Shown in pieces: positions 25,051-37,680 of a DNA stretch of 64,000 nucleotides (position 1 is its first letter; each line of letters begins with the position of its first letter). Where the stretch lies: assembly GCF_030272615.1 (NCBI RefSeq), contig NC_081408.1:768165830-768229829 (forward strand). The letters run 5' to 3'. This DNA comes from Cryptomeria japonica (taxonomy: Eukaryota; Streptophyta; Pinopsida; Cupressales; Cupressaceae). The notes beneath the pieces were generated by a model. That model searched no databases. It saw nothing but the letters and a program-made list of their open reading frames with translations, and was not told the DNA's origin. Made by a program: the position numbers and the translations under genes.

Positions 25051-25653
25051 TTTGGTTGTATATGTTTTTAATTATATGTAATTAAAACAATATATATACT
25101 TATGTAATTATTAAAACAATTAAAAAATTAAAAATCTATGCATATAAATTACTAAAATAATTAAAAAAATAAAAATCTATACATATAAATTATTAAAACA
25201 ATTAAAAAACAAAACAAAAAACAAAAAAAAAAGCCTTTTAGCCCTACCTTGCTCGGCCGAAAGACTTCTTAGCCCCCCTCCTACTTCAACTATTTCAGAC
25301 TGTGCAAATGGGGGGCTAAGTGTAGTCGACGAGTATATGTAGGACCGGGTAGTACTCGGCCAAGTAGGACTCGACCGAGTGAGTATACCTCACCATCGGT
25401 CCTCCACGTAGGCACCATGTGGTGCCATGCAGACTCGGTAGAGTAGGATTTCTTTTTTGCTCGCACTTAGCTAAAAGTGTGACATAGCACTATGCTTTCA
25501 CCCGTATACACATTTCCTACAAATAAAATTTTTAAATCAAAATTTCTAATAAAATTTGACCAAAATTTTCCATATTATATAAAAAAGTTTGAAATTAATT
25601 ATTAAACATGAACTAGAAACATATAAATTTGAAACAAAATAATTAAATAATTA
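25051..25653. other. Flank of fragment D with ACTCGGCCGAGT-like palindromes
   Basis: After the end of the 15-bp array (25070) comes AT-rich DNA, then a GC-rich stretch at about 25245-25460 holding GCTCGGCCGAA, ACTCGGCCAAGT, ACTCGACCGAGT and ACTCGGTAGAGT. These imperfect palindromes sit downstream of transposase fragment D, in the same relation to the gene as the right array in copy A, but with a different core. Confidence 0.6.
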
Positions 25654-26830
25654 CCTTTTGTACAAGGTCTGAAACACGATCATAATAATCTAATGCAAAT
25701 AGTTGATCATTATCTTCAATTGTGTCAATATGATCTTGTGCTTGAGAAAGTGTCACCGATCTTTGATTCTACTCTTCAACCCATTCAGTATTCTGACATA
25801 CATTAGAATCCCCTGAAATACAAAAATGACAAAAACTCGTAAATTCCCTTGTCCATATAGTCCATGCGCTTGAATTTGAACTGTTAAATGAATGAAATTT
25901 AGCCAATCCATTAATTATCTCACAATCAAGTCTGGGCACAATGTTCTCTTCTTCAACTACCCAAAAGAAACACTGAATTGTAGAGTTCACACTTGATCTA
26001 GTAGATAATGTTATATTGCACCAATTCACAATTGCACATGCATCTTTCAATTTTACATTATCTTCAAATTTCAATTGCTCTCTAGAAAGGATTATTTTAA
26101 CACATGCTCTAGCTCCATCATGTTCTCCTTTTCCATGTTCATCTTCAAAAAAACTCCATATATGTTGGATATTGTATTCCTTGTGATCCCTACTTAACCA
26201 ATAAAACATTCAAGCATTCTTGAATTGTCCTGTATAATTATTTGACCATATAAGATGTTCTGTCATCTGGATTCCTCTCTTTTAATTTTTTATAAAATAT
26301 GTTGAAACAATATTGAACAAACTCTGTTGAGTGCATCCAATTATCACTCACATAGAAATGATACTCCCTTAAAAAAATTCTATCGTCCTTTGTGCTATCA
26401 TCTGCATGTCTATAAATAATATGAGCAAAAATAGCAACTTGAGTGGAATTGTAATACTGAGATTGAATTTCCTCTTGTAGCTTAAGAGTATAGTTTTCCA
26501 CAAAGTCCACCACTGATAGCGTACTTCCAACTGGCAATGAATTTCTACATGTGCGAAATTGAGCATCAAGCCATCTGGCATGTTGAAAGTGTGTCACATA
26601 TTTTGGTACAATCTTACTCTTAAATTCTGACATGAATGCATGTACACTAACCTTTTCTTTGATTACATCGACATGTTTTCCTTTTTTCCCATCCTTTAAG
26701 GGATACTCAACATTCTTAAATATTCTAACATCCACTAGTTGTTGTCCAAAATCATTTTCACTATCTCATGCATACATTCTACTAGTAATGAAAAATTACC
26801 ACAACTAGAACATTTTCTAGACATACATGA
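25654..26830 (-). pseudogene. Fragment D: diverged transposase of the same family
   Basis: This is the central part of a transposase related to that of copy A but clearly a different lineage. On the minus strand it starts near 26830 with a CSSCG motif matching CAICG in A, then shows HARWLDAQFRTCRNSLPVGS, LSVVDFVENYTL, QYYNSTQVAIFAHI, REYHFYVSDNWMHS, IWSN then QFKN, and GKGEHDGARACVK. The exon ends at a GT donor (25652-25653) right after VSDLVQK, the same relative place as the intron of copy A after VSDLVDS. Defects: a frameshift near 26240, stops at the QFKN region and near residue WVEE, and Asn in place of the Asp of WSD (codon 26241-26243). No N-terminal half or last exon was found. Confidence 0.75.
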
Positions 26831-27595
26831 ATGTAAATAAAATAATTGCCCATCAATTCTTTATTAGGAGGCAAGTACCAAGATTGATTTAATAATGATA
26901 GAGAGAGAAAATGAAAAATAGTGTTGAATAATGATGTAGATAGAGTAGTTTCTTGAATTTAAGTGTTAATATGTGCATGTGTTGTCTTATTTTTATTAGA
27001 TTCTCTAAATGATATTTTAACACTAACTCAAGGCTTTTTAAGAACCGAGACCACTTAAAAATATAAGCGTGTGTAAATTAGTTAATTCTAAAAGGGCCTT
27101 GTTGAAAACACAAGCATGTGTGCAAAGTGATGTAAAATGAAATGAGAAAAGTGCTAAGAATGCACTTTTCTATAAATGTTGCTCTAATTTTAGTTTATGC
27201 AAAACTAGGCAAGCATGTATGTCAAGGTAAAAAAAATGAAAAATAACTATAAGACAAATAATGTGAAGCTTCTAGAATTTAAATAAATGGAACCATAAAA
27301 ATGTGCATGAATGAAAATAAAATTTAGTAATAGTATTTATCACTCCCTCAAATTATATAATATGAAGGGAATTTGACATACAAGTTGAAGAGTCAAAAAT
27401 GAAAAATAATTATGAGAACATGGTATGAGATTAAATATAAAATTAAGTGAATAATACATATCTATATACATAGTGTCAAAAATTGCTACCCCTCACAATT
27501 TCACATGTTATTTAGCACTCATTTTGGCACTTGTGATTAATCATAAGAAAAAGTTTATGTCTTGGGATTCAATAAGAAAATCTTGTCATGACTTT
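26831..27595. other. AT-rich spacer between fragment D and copy B
   Basis: No gene or repeat is recognisable. It could hold the decayed N-terminal half of fragment D, but I cannot read it. Confidence 0.5.
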
Positions 27596-27644
27596 GGGTA
27601 AGTGCACAAAGATGGTTGTCAAAAAGGGAGGTATAAGTGGACAC
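27596..27644 (+). repeat. Left terminal inverted repeat of copy B
   Basis: Same sequence as the left end of copy A with a few substitutions (GATGGTTGTCAAAAAGGGAG), including the 9-base spacer before GTGGACAC. Confidence 0.88.
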
Positions 27645-28449
27645 TTTTTTTTTCTGAAATCAGGTGAACCTAAACTTGGAGGCAAAATTTGAAAGTCATC
27701 CACTCAAGATATGAAGATAATCAAAGAACAAATATTGTATTACTTTATCTAGTTTCCAAACTACTAAACTTTTTCAAAATTGGATAAGATTAAGGGGGTC
27801 AAATCCTCCGTGCACGAAAAACTGACCCTGATTTTTTCTGAAAAACATAACATAGTGTCTCATGTGCGCATCAAAAAAGTCATAGTTAGATTTAATATTT
27901 TGACAAATCCTTTGGCAGAAAGATAGTTAAGAGTGAGAACTAGAAGATGTGTATTTTTTGTAATTTTTTGTTGAGAATTTTTTTTTTATGATTTTTCCAA
28001 TCGAGCACATCCTGAAAATTAGGTACCTATTCGAAGCATAAGTCGCACTAAACAAATCGAAAATACAATTTTTTTTTTAAATTGTAAAGAACCAAGTGCA
28101 CTACAATAATATATAAAGTTTTTTAAATTTGGATAAGTATATCAAAAGGTATTTAGAAAATGGTGCACCTATGTCTGTGAGAACTATGGAGACATTGGTA
28201 AAAGAAGTTCAATAATAATAAGTTATTGTTGTTCAAATTGAAAAACAATTATATGGTTAGAAATCTTAGAAGATGGGTGAAAATATGGTGGAAATTTTAG
28301 AAATACCCACTTGATGAAGTGTAAACCTGATGATGACAAAGTCGATAAACCAAGTTGATAAAATAAAACATGTCAAAAATGAGAGAAATTGAGGGAAATC
28401 AAACTTCCAAACCATAGCTTTGTCATCTAGGCCTATTTCCAAGCCTAAA

Positions 28450-28560
28450 CAGTCAAAAGTGCGTATGGGGTGATTATGGTTTAAAAAGCACAAACGGGGT
28501 ACTTATGGGGTAAGCAACGCATACGCGCTTGTTTTCCTATAAACAACGCATACACACTAT
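28450..28560. repeat. Left subterminal palindromes of copy B
   Basis: Orthologous to 13045-13140 but more decayed (GTGCGTATGGGG, GCATACGCGC, GCATACACAC). Further members lie at 31212-31490 (GCACGTACGCGG, GCACGTATGCGC). Confidence 0.7.
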
Positions 28561-28735
28561 TGTATAATATGATATTCTATATATAATATATGTATATACA
28601 TATAATATATGTAATATATAGTATGTGTATAATATGATATTTTATATATATAATATGTTTATATACATACAATATATAATATATGTATATATATAATATA
28701 TTAAACATATATATACACATGTAAGTGTATTGTCT
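28561..28735. repeat. (TA)-rich low-complexity tract
   Basis: Nearly pure A/T with alternating TATATA and TATGTATA words, able to form many small hairpins. Copy A lacks it at the matching place (about 13145), so it arose or expanded in copy B. Confidence 0.85.
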
Positions 28736-28757
28736 CCTCCTCTCAAACACATACAAG

Positions 28758-28760
28758 GTG

Positions 28761-28798
<38 letters not shown>

Positions 28799-28968
28799 CC
28801 TCTCTCCCCTTCTCCCTTCCTCCATACCCCATCCCTCCCTCTCTCCCCTTATCCCTTCCTCCATACCCCATCCCTCTCTCTCTCTCTCTCTCTCTCTCCC
28901 CTTCTCCCTTCCTCCATACCCCATCCCTCTTTCTCTTCTTCTCTCCCTCCCTCCCTCCATACCCCACT
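28758..28968. repeat. CT-rich block with repeated 60-bp units
   Basis: A (CT)n start is followed by three near-identical segments ending CCATACCCCATCCCTC. It is a pyrimidine minisatellite inside copy B. Confidence 0.9.
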
Positions 28969-29065
28969 GCATTTGTGTCTGCACTTCTATAGAAGTAAGT
29001 GAATTTATTTCTTGTCTACAACTTCCTCTTTGATTTTGATCATGTATGCTCTCCTAATAAAATTG

Positions 29066-30130
29066 ACTGATGGATTTGTGTGTATATATTGACTAGGAGG
29101 AATAGCGTTTGAAATTGAACTGCGGGTGTATTAACATGACAAACAAAGAAACCTGCATCAATATTCTTCTCGAATGTGTTTTAAATTAGCAAAGCAGATG
29201 TGGAAAATAGTGTCAACAAAGCAACATGATGAGTTAGAGTACCTGCAATATGTTTTTCAGAAGGAAACAACAGGTAGGAAGAGAAAGAGGGAGAGTAACA
29301 TAGATGATGTCCTGTAGAATGATAGTGGTGGGTATGCAAGAGTTCCCATGTTGTTACACAACGCCTGTCACCTAAAGAAATTAAAGTTTGTTGTATGCAT
29401 GGAAGTGGTAGTATATTATGATCATCACTTGTCAAACAACTTGGAATGGTACATACCCATGAAAGAAATCAAGTGTGTAATTCCTATAGTCACAATCAAG
29501 ATCAGTCTTATAACCTTGCAAATTTAATAGCATCATATGTTTTAGAGCTTAGGCAGTACTCTTAGGGTTAGGTCAAGCTCTTACACTTGCTTTTTAGCGA
29601 AGCCTGATTGTTTGTTCACTTGGAGTCTCGATGACTGATGGATTTGTGTGTATATATTGAATAGGAGGAATAGGGTTTGAAATTGAACCACGAGTGTATT
29701 ACTGGGACAAACAAGGAAACCTGCAACAATATTCTTCTTGAATGTGTTTTTAATGAGTAGAGCAGATGTGGAAAATAGTGTCAACAAAGCAACATGATGA
29801 GTCAGAGTACCTGCAATATGTTTTTCAGAAGGAAACAAAAGGTAGGAAGAGAAAGAGGGAGAGTAACACAAATGATATCCTATAGAATGATAGTGGTGGG
29901 TATGCGAGAGTTCCCATGTTGTTACTCAATACCTGTCACCTAAATAAATTAAAGTTTGTTGTATGCATGGTAGTGGTAGTATATGATGATCATCACTTGT
30001 CAAACAACTTGGAATGGTACATACCCATGAAAGAAATCAAGTGTGTAATTCCTATAGTCACAATCGAGATCAGTCTTATAACCTTACAAATTTAATAGCA
30101 TCATATGTTTTAGAACTTAGGCAATATTGG
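29066..30130. repeat. Tandem duplication, 568-bp period, inside copy B
   Basis: TGGATTTGTGTGTATATATT occurs at 29071 and 29639, and the following 480 bases match closely. Copy A has a single partial version at 13580-13930. It adds no coding capacity. Confidence 0.85.
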
Positions 30131-30368
30131 TTAGGTCATGCTCTTACCCTTGCTTTTTAGTGAAGCCTCGTTGTTTGTTCGCTTGGAGTCTCGTTGTATG
30201 ATGTTCTATTCATAACTTTAAATTTAGTATATCATTTTATTAGCCCACCATATGAACCCTTAGGTTTCATTAGAGGTCGTATTGTTTCCTAAGAGGTCAT
30301 ATGTTGTCCTGTGACCCCTTAAGACCCCTCAGGACACCAGTTGGTGTCGTTATAGGTCCTATGGTGTG

Positions 30369-31157
30369 CTCTCTCTCTCTCTCTCCCTCCCTCCATCTAC
30401 CTCTCTCCCTCTCTACCTCCCCCTCTCTCTCTCCCTCTCCCTCTCTCTCCCTCCTTCCCTATCTCTCTCCCTCTTCCTCTCCCTCCTTCCCTCCCCCCTC
30501 TTCTCTCCCTCTCTCCCTCCCTCTACCTCTCTCCCTCTCTCTACCTTCCCTACCCCCTCTCTCTCTCTCTATCCCTCTCCCTCCTTCCCTCTCTCTCTCT
30601 CTCTCTCCCTCTCCCTCTCCCTCTCCCTCCCCCCTCTCTCTCCCCCTCTCTCATCTCCTCTCTCTCTCCCCCCTACTCTCCCTCTCCCTTCCTCCATACC
30701 CCTTCTTCTCTCCCACCCTCCCCCCTCTTCTCTTCCTCTCTCCCTCCCTCTCCCTCTCTCCCTCTCTCTACCTTCCCTCCCCCCTCTCTCTCTCTCTCCC
30801 TCTCCCTCCTTCCCTCTCTCTCTCTCCCTCTCCCTCTCCCTCTCTCTCCCTCTTCCTCCTTCCCTCCCCCCTCTTCTCTCCCTCCCTCTACCTCTCTCCC
30901 TCTCTCTACCTTCCCTCCCCCCTTTCTCTCTCTCCCTCTCTCTCCCTCTCCCTCCTTCCCTCTCTCTCTCCCTCCTTCCCTCTCTCTCCCTCTCTCTCCC
31001 CCCTCCCCCCTCTCTCTCTCCCTCTCCCCTCTCCTCTCCCTCTCTCCCCCCTACTCTCCCTTACTCCATACCCCTTCTTCTTTGCCACCCTCCCCCCTCT
31101 TCTCTCCCTCTCTCCCTCCCTCCTTCCCTTTCGGCCCCCCTCCTCTCTCCCCCCCCC

Positions 31158-31203
<46 letters not shown>
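30369..31203. repeat. 835-bp pyrimidine-rich block
   Basis: Almost pure C/T with recurring CTACCTTCCCTCCCCCCTCT segments and a (CT)n tail at about 31163-31201. It gives long Ser/Leu/Pro open frames that are artefacts. It lies at the place of the gap in copy A. Confidence 0.95.
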
Positions 31204-31577
31204 CATTCACATCTCTACTACCAATAGCGTGTACGGGGTACTGAAACTATTAGTTCACTACCCTGCCATAACTTTTTTAAGACAAAGGAGCACGTACGCG
31301 GTACTTATTACTTGTAAGCATGTACGTGTTACTGATCCCATTATCCGTTACCCTGCGATAACATTTTTTAGGCTTAGGAGCACGTATGCGCTACTTATTA
31401 GTCCAGAATGGGAAAAAGAATATCATTGGGATTGTCAACATTTTATGGACTAACAATGCATACGTGGTTATTAATGTAGCACGTACGCGATTTATAGACA
31501 TAGTTTTAGTTTCCCAAGAGCCTCAACAGCCTCAAAAGAAGTCTTTGAGGTCGTTGAAGGCCCCATTGGAACTATGT

Positions 31578-32400
31578 CTGCGCTTTGGGATGCATGATAG
31601 GGGCATTCCTAGCGTAAACCTTCCCACCTGGATGTGCTCGCGATGTCAGTTTGTGCACATGATAAACCAAATCAGTTCTAGCCAATTTGGCAACTTTGCA
31701 TTGCATGCAACTAATGGTTTTTGCAGTAGGCAAAAAAATGCTACCAATTGAAAATGGCTCCAACTCATAAAAAACTGAGACATTGCATTGTTGAGGAGCC
31801 TCACGCGACCCCATTGGTTCAAACGGATCGACCATATGTGTCCTGGATTTGAAGAAAATGTCCCTCAAATTTTGATAATTTTTGGGACTCAGGGCACTTG
31901 AGAGATCGCATCGGTACGGTATGACTCTTGACATTCTGACACTTTGGGATGCATGAAAGGGGCATGCCTAGCATAAACCTACCCATCCGGAAGTGCTCGC
32001 GATGTCAGTTTGTGTACATGATGAACCGAATCAATTCTAGCCAATCTGGCAGCTTTGCATTGCATGCAATTGACGGTTTTTGCAGCAGGCGAAAAAATGC
32101 TACCAATTGAAAATGGCTCCGACTCGTCCAAAATGGAGATAGGCCATTGTAGAGGAGCCTCACATGACCCCATGGGTTCAAACGTATTGACCATATGTGT
32201 TCTGGATTTGAAGAAAAAGTCCATCAAATTTTGACAATTTTTTGGACTCAGGGCACTTGAGAGATTGCACCGGTACGGTATGTCTCTCGATGTTCTGACG
32301 CTTTGGGATGCACGACGGGGGCATGCCTAGCATAAAATTTCCCACCTAGATGCACTCGCGACGTTGGTTTGTGCACACAATGAACAAATTTTGACCATTG
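31578..32400. repeat. 359-bp repeat array of copy B, about 2.3 units
   Basis: GGCACTTGAGAGAT occurs at about 31893 and 32252, 359 bases apart. It begins directly at the junction left by loss of the transposase gene. Confidence 0.92.
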
Positions 32401-32929
32401 CGAGCGTGAGGGTGCTCTCGCACCAAACACATATTGTTGTTTATATTCATATTGTTGATTTTTGTTGTTTATATTCATATTGTTGATTACATATGCAAAT
32501 ATTCATTTAAATTTATGAAAGGGCAGCCACCAAATACAACGAATACACAATAATGAACTGAATACAAGGAGTTTGTAGGGTTAATTCAACATTTTAGAAA
32601 TTTTATCAAATCATATTCCATGATTGCAATGTTTTATATCATATATTTTTGTTGTTTATATTCATATTATTGATTACATATGCAAATATTCATTTAAATT
32701 TATAAAAGGACAACCACAAAATACAACGAATACAAAATAATGAACTCAGTACACATTTATTGGATCGAATTTCGATATTTATAGATATATAAAAAGGCAT
32801 GTCTGCCAAGTCAATACAAGTATTACAAAAATGTGGCATATGTCATCTCCAAATCGATATACAATAAAAATGTAGAATATATCTACATGTATTGGTAATT
32901 CTATGACCAAAACTAACACTCTATGATCC

Positions 32930-34221
32930 TAAACTTGTGATGGATCATCAAAATCAAGCCTCTTCGATGCAGTACACGGCCCTATAGATGGCTGCAAAAC
33001 CACAATTCAAAAGCTAAGTTAGAATTCTTTTGTAGAAAATAGTTCACAATTAACAATTTAACTATGCATTTAACTTTAATTCCTTTGCAATTGAAATGTA
33101 GATTACCTCATCGGTTGATCTAGGAGCTAATGTCTTCGCTCTCCTCTCCTTATCACTCTTAGGAGTTTTCTTGAAGACATACTTAAATGGATCCACATTA
33201 TGGCTATACCACAAAGGGATCTATTTTAGATTAAATGTACAATTAAAACAATGTACTAACATAAATATATCAAAAACACTTAAAAGCTATAATATAGAGA
33301 ACAATGACGTATCTATGCTTGAGATGCTTCTCCAATGGACTAAGGATGGCTCACCATCGATGTAGAAACTGTCGCTATTACCTATACAAAAAATGTTCAA
33401 AGATTAAATACAATTAATATAATGATAAGTACTAAAGGTTAAAAACAATTAATTTTACATATCAAACAAAAGTGTATCAGATCCTGAGATGCTTCTCCAG
33501 TGCAAGGAGGAGGGTTAGCCATTGATGAAATAGGTATGGATATTTCCTGTATGAAAAAATTATAAGATTATAATATATCACAAGTTCACATGTACACGTG
33601 CATATAATCATGAAATCAAGAAAATAAAGTAGAGATACATACCTTCGCCCTCTCTTGATCCACGGGCGAATCAAGTGCATTCAACAAGTCCACATAGCTC
33701 AATGGCCGTTATACATGTAAAATAGACAAAAAACACTAATCAATCTACAAACCCCAACTAATACTTGATTTCAAAATTTTCAAAAAAATTTACAACTAAA
33801 AATATGTTCAATTACCTTCTTCCCACGTTTTGGCATCTTCGAGGAATTCTTTTTCTTAGGAGGAGCCCTAGACGCAGAGGGGGTACCCTAAAAAAACAAA
33901 ATTAACATGAGATATTAGTACAGATAATAAATTAAACATAATTTTAAAAATCTAAAATGAAATGACTTGCATATTCCATCAAAACAAAACATAAAAAGGG
34001 TTGTACAAAATATGATACCGTATAGCCTTGTAGGCCAAAATTGATCGCTGAGAGCGTGATGTCATCAATTTGGGACATTTCCTCCCTTGTCAACACCTAC
34101 AAACCAAAAATTGGACCAAGCATTAAAGATAGTTAGTATATCTTGTATTCTTTTGAATTCAAAGTGTACTATTCTATTTTAACATGTTACACCTCAGGCA
34201 TCAAAGTTGCAGCTATAGTAA
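32930..34221 (-). pseudogene. Accessory gene of copy B, 3' exons (split by hAT)
   Basis: Exons 10 to 4 and the end of exon 3 of the accessory gene are recognisable and match copy A exon by exon, with GT/AG borders mostly kept. Exon 4 here has CAA where copy A has TAG (EEMSQIDD). The acceptor before exon 10 has changed. The hAT at 34230 cuts exon 3, so this half is separated from its start by 12.6 kb. Confidence 0.75.
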
Positions 34222-34891
34222 TTAGGGGATAGAGAGTTTTTTAGTGGCAAATCTTCGCCAATTGGCAAATTCCGCATGAATAGTTTGGGGCAACATCGTG
34301 GTCAAATCACCCCGAATTTTGGGGTTAACAACACACTATAGAATCTGGCTTCACCATTGACCACACACCATCTACGTACATGCTCGTAATATTTGCCTGG
34401 AATCACTCGGACATGGGTATTATATCACCTCCGTTATTCACCAGCAATAGTAAAATGACCATGTACCCAGGACCTAATTCGCCAATGGTAAATTAAATGT
34501 TCATTGCATGCCCGCACAATTCGCCAAAAATGCAATTAAATTAAATGTTTATTGGCAATTGTGATGCCCGGGCTCTGCGCAATTCACCAAAAATGCAATC
34601 ATGGATTGCTATAAATACACTCTTTCTTACAATTTGTTCCTGTCTGATTAGTAAATTGGGAGCTCTCGAGTCTCGATTCACATTCCGCAAATTGAGTTGG
34701 AAAGTTGAAGTTCATTGTATGGCGGAGGGCCAGAGTTACAATCTTGCAATACAGGCCCAGGCATTCCTGATTCCCGATTCAGAGAATTGAGAAGGCATAA
34801 AGGTGAGTAATCATTTCTTCATACTTGATAGTATTAGTTTTAACTTTTAATTTGTAGTGAGAGGTCAAGACTCAAGATGTCATAGTCAAAC

Positions 34892-37680
34892 ATGGGTGAG
34901 ACTCCCCAAGGTGGTGAAGGGATTGAGATGTCACACAAGGGTGAGACTAAGACTCCTTAGGGTGGTGAAGGGATTGGGATGTTAGAAAAGGGTAAGACTC
35001 CTCAGGGCGGTGAAACTAAAGGGATTGAGAGGCCATCAAAATGCCCAAAACTTAAACTTAAAGATACTACCATAAAGTCTTTCTTTGGAATTGGCAAAGT
35101 TTCTGGTCCATCAACTTTTGCAGTTGCAAAAGCCATTCACAGTAGCTCACCACCACCACAAGGTGGGATTGTCATTGAGTTAAATGCATAAAATGAGGAT
35201 GACAATACCAACATGACAGAAGATGTTCTAAGGGATACACATAATGAGATAATTCACTCGGATGCAAATGCTAGTACTGAAGATGATGTTGGTAGGAAGA
35301 AAAGAAAAAGGAAAGTAAAACTGGGGCGAGAGTGGGAGATGACAAGGAGTTTTAAGATTGATTGGGTAGAAAAGTACCCATTCATTGAACCGGTCCCAAA
35401 CAATGATGAACAACCAATAGAATGTAGGTGTAAGATTTGTAGCTAGAAAACTAAAGAGAGAAGAAGATGTAGCTAAAGCTTGACACCATAGAAAAGCATA
35501 TTGGTAAGGTTCATGAAAAATAGATCATAGACGAAAAGGAAACATGAGTAGTAAGATGGAAATCAAAGGAAGAATGTCTTCATGTTAAGTATGCCGCAGA
35601 ATATGAAGAGCATAACCACAAAATGACACTGATTGGTAATAGTGGATTTGAAAATACGATCAAGGCTGGGCTTGAACATGCAGCGAAAGATGCAAACCGA
35701 GCAAAGACTGTTCAGATGAGTGTTGTTTTTTATATTATGTCAAGAGGGCGTCCTATTAAAGATTTCCCAGAATTTAGTAATTTATTATCTTTTTTGAATA
35801 TTCCTCACTATCCTATGTCACATTGGTCAATAAACGTTGGATGGGAAAAGGTAAACTGTCTCACTGAGGTGGAAAAGAAAAATTTACAAGAGAGTGTAAA
35901 AGAGTTAAATTTCATTTCATTATCCATAGATGAAGTTAATACGGTATATAACACTGCTTGGGTTTGTATGCATGTGTATACCGTAAAAGAACACGTCTGT
36001 CGAGCTCATCTACTCTATATTCATAAAATGAGGGGCAATTCAACAATAGAAAATTTATATTTGGGAGTTAAGAAAGCTTTGAATGAAATTTCTGGTATGG
36101 ATGACTTGACAATTGCCAAGAAGTTGGTGTGTGTTGGAGTTGATGGAGCTGCAGTAATGCAAGGTCAAAGGACCGGTCTTTGCGCAAGATTACAAACTAG
36201 TATTGCACCATACATGGTTGGCATTGACTGTATGGCCCATCAAATGAATTTAACATATATAATTGTAAGCAATTTCCCTATAGTGTCAAAAGTTGAAGAT
36301 CTGGTCCACGAGCTGCACTCATACTTCTGCCGAAGTCCTAAATGTTTTACAGAATTTCATATTTTTGCTGAGGGAGTAATAGGAGGAAATAAGCTTCTTA
36401 GGGATGTTGAGACCAGATGGATCTTCTTGCATGGACCAGCGGAACAAGTTCTAACAAAATATCAATCCTTGATCGAACTAATGTATGAGCAATGCCTCAC
36501 AGTAGACAAAGCTCCTGATCTCTTACATAAGTTAAGTGGTATAGAGACTCTGTTAACTTTAGCTAGTCTTCTCCTCATACTGGATTCAATGAACAAACTT
36601 GTTAAGAAAGCCCAAGATAGAACTATGTCTATCAATGATATAGCACTCTACGTAAAATGACATGCTTGAGCCTGAATTGTCTATATTAAGATCTAACAGG
36701 GCGAAGCCCAAATTTTTTTAGGTGGTAGATAATTACAGATTTGAATCATGCTGAAATGTTTTTACATTTCAATACAAAAAATGAGTTGTGTCTTTGTAAA
36801 AGGATTTCAGATACCAATGCACCAATCTAAGACGTGCAAGTGAGGCAGAGCACTACCAGTTAAAAAGGAAGATTTTTATAGGATTGTTAAATCTGCTAGT
36901 GATAGTTTGAAGTCTATTGCATATGCACTTTCAACTGAGATTCATGAAAGATTCCCTCAAGAAGAAATACTTGAAGCCATGGGTTGTGTGTATCCTCAAT
37001 TTTGGCATTCAATTGGAGATAATCCAAATGACGCAAAGATGTTTCATAAAAAACTAGAGGAATTGATATTGACATTTTCAAAAGATGCATATTGCAATGG
37101 ACAACCAATAGAAGGAATTTTAAATTCAGATCATCTTAGAAAACAATGTAAACAGTTTGCATTGGTTATGAAACAATAGTTGGTTAACTTGAAGAATCCA
37201 TTTGAACCTGGATCAATCACAAGGCTTTGGAAAAGGATAGATCAAAGTGAAGCATTGCGTATTACAATACCAGAACATTTGAAACTTGCTGATTTATGTC
37301 AAACAATGATATTGGGGTCAGTGGAAGATGAAAGAGTTTTCAATGCATTAGGGCTTTTGAAATCAAAGATCAGAAACAAATTAGACAAGAATTTGGAAAC
37401 TTGCTTGAGGTTGTTTGTAACCCAGTATAATGTTTGCGATTTTCCATATGATAGGGCACTGGCAATCTGGAATTCCATGCATGAAAGATGAGGGGTGTGC
37501 AACACTTTAAAAGCTGGTGGTGCTACTGCTAAGACAAATGAATATGATGGATCGCAGACTCAGAGTCAGCATGAAGACGAAGACATTTTTGAATACCTGA
37601 CTTAGAATGAAGATGAACCTGTTAGTACTAGTCAGTTTCTGGATCTTGAGTCCATTTGGGATATTGAAGCCTCAGAGTGA
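34892..37680 (+). pseudogene. hAT-family transposase (decayed)
   Basis: A cut-and-paste transposase acting on the hAT ends. It starts with repeated TPQGGE segments, then a Lys-rich stretch and a possible zinc-binding C.C.ICS near 35420-35446. After a frame change the RNase H-like core shows SLSIDEVN, CVGVDGAAVMQG, GIDCMAHQMNL and DVETRWIFL (35623-36660). The C-terminal dimerisation segment follows at about 37200-37490 (GSVEDERVFNALGLLKSKIR, then ETCLRLFVTQYN), with an acidic tail ending at TGA 37678-37680. It most resembles the ZNF862/C17orf113-like branch of hAT proteins. Stops at about 34958, 35444, 37177 (TAG) and 37489 (TGA) and frame changes near 35450 and 36660-36900 make it inactive. 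Confidence 0.8.

Noticed and set aside
28725-29033. Pro/Ser/Leu open frames in the CT blocks of copy B (also 30301-31244)
   Set aside because: They are low-complexity translation of pyrimidine repeats.
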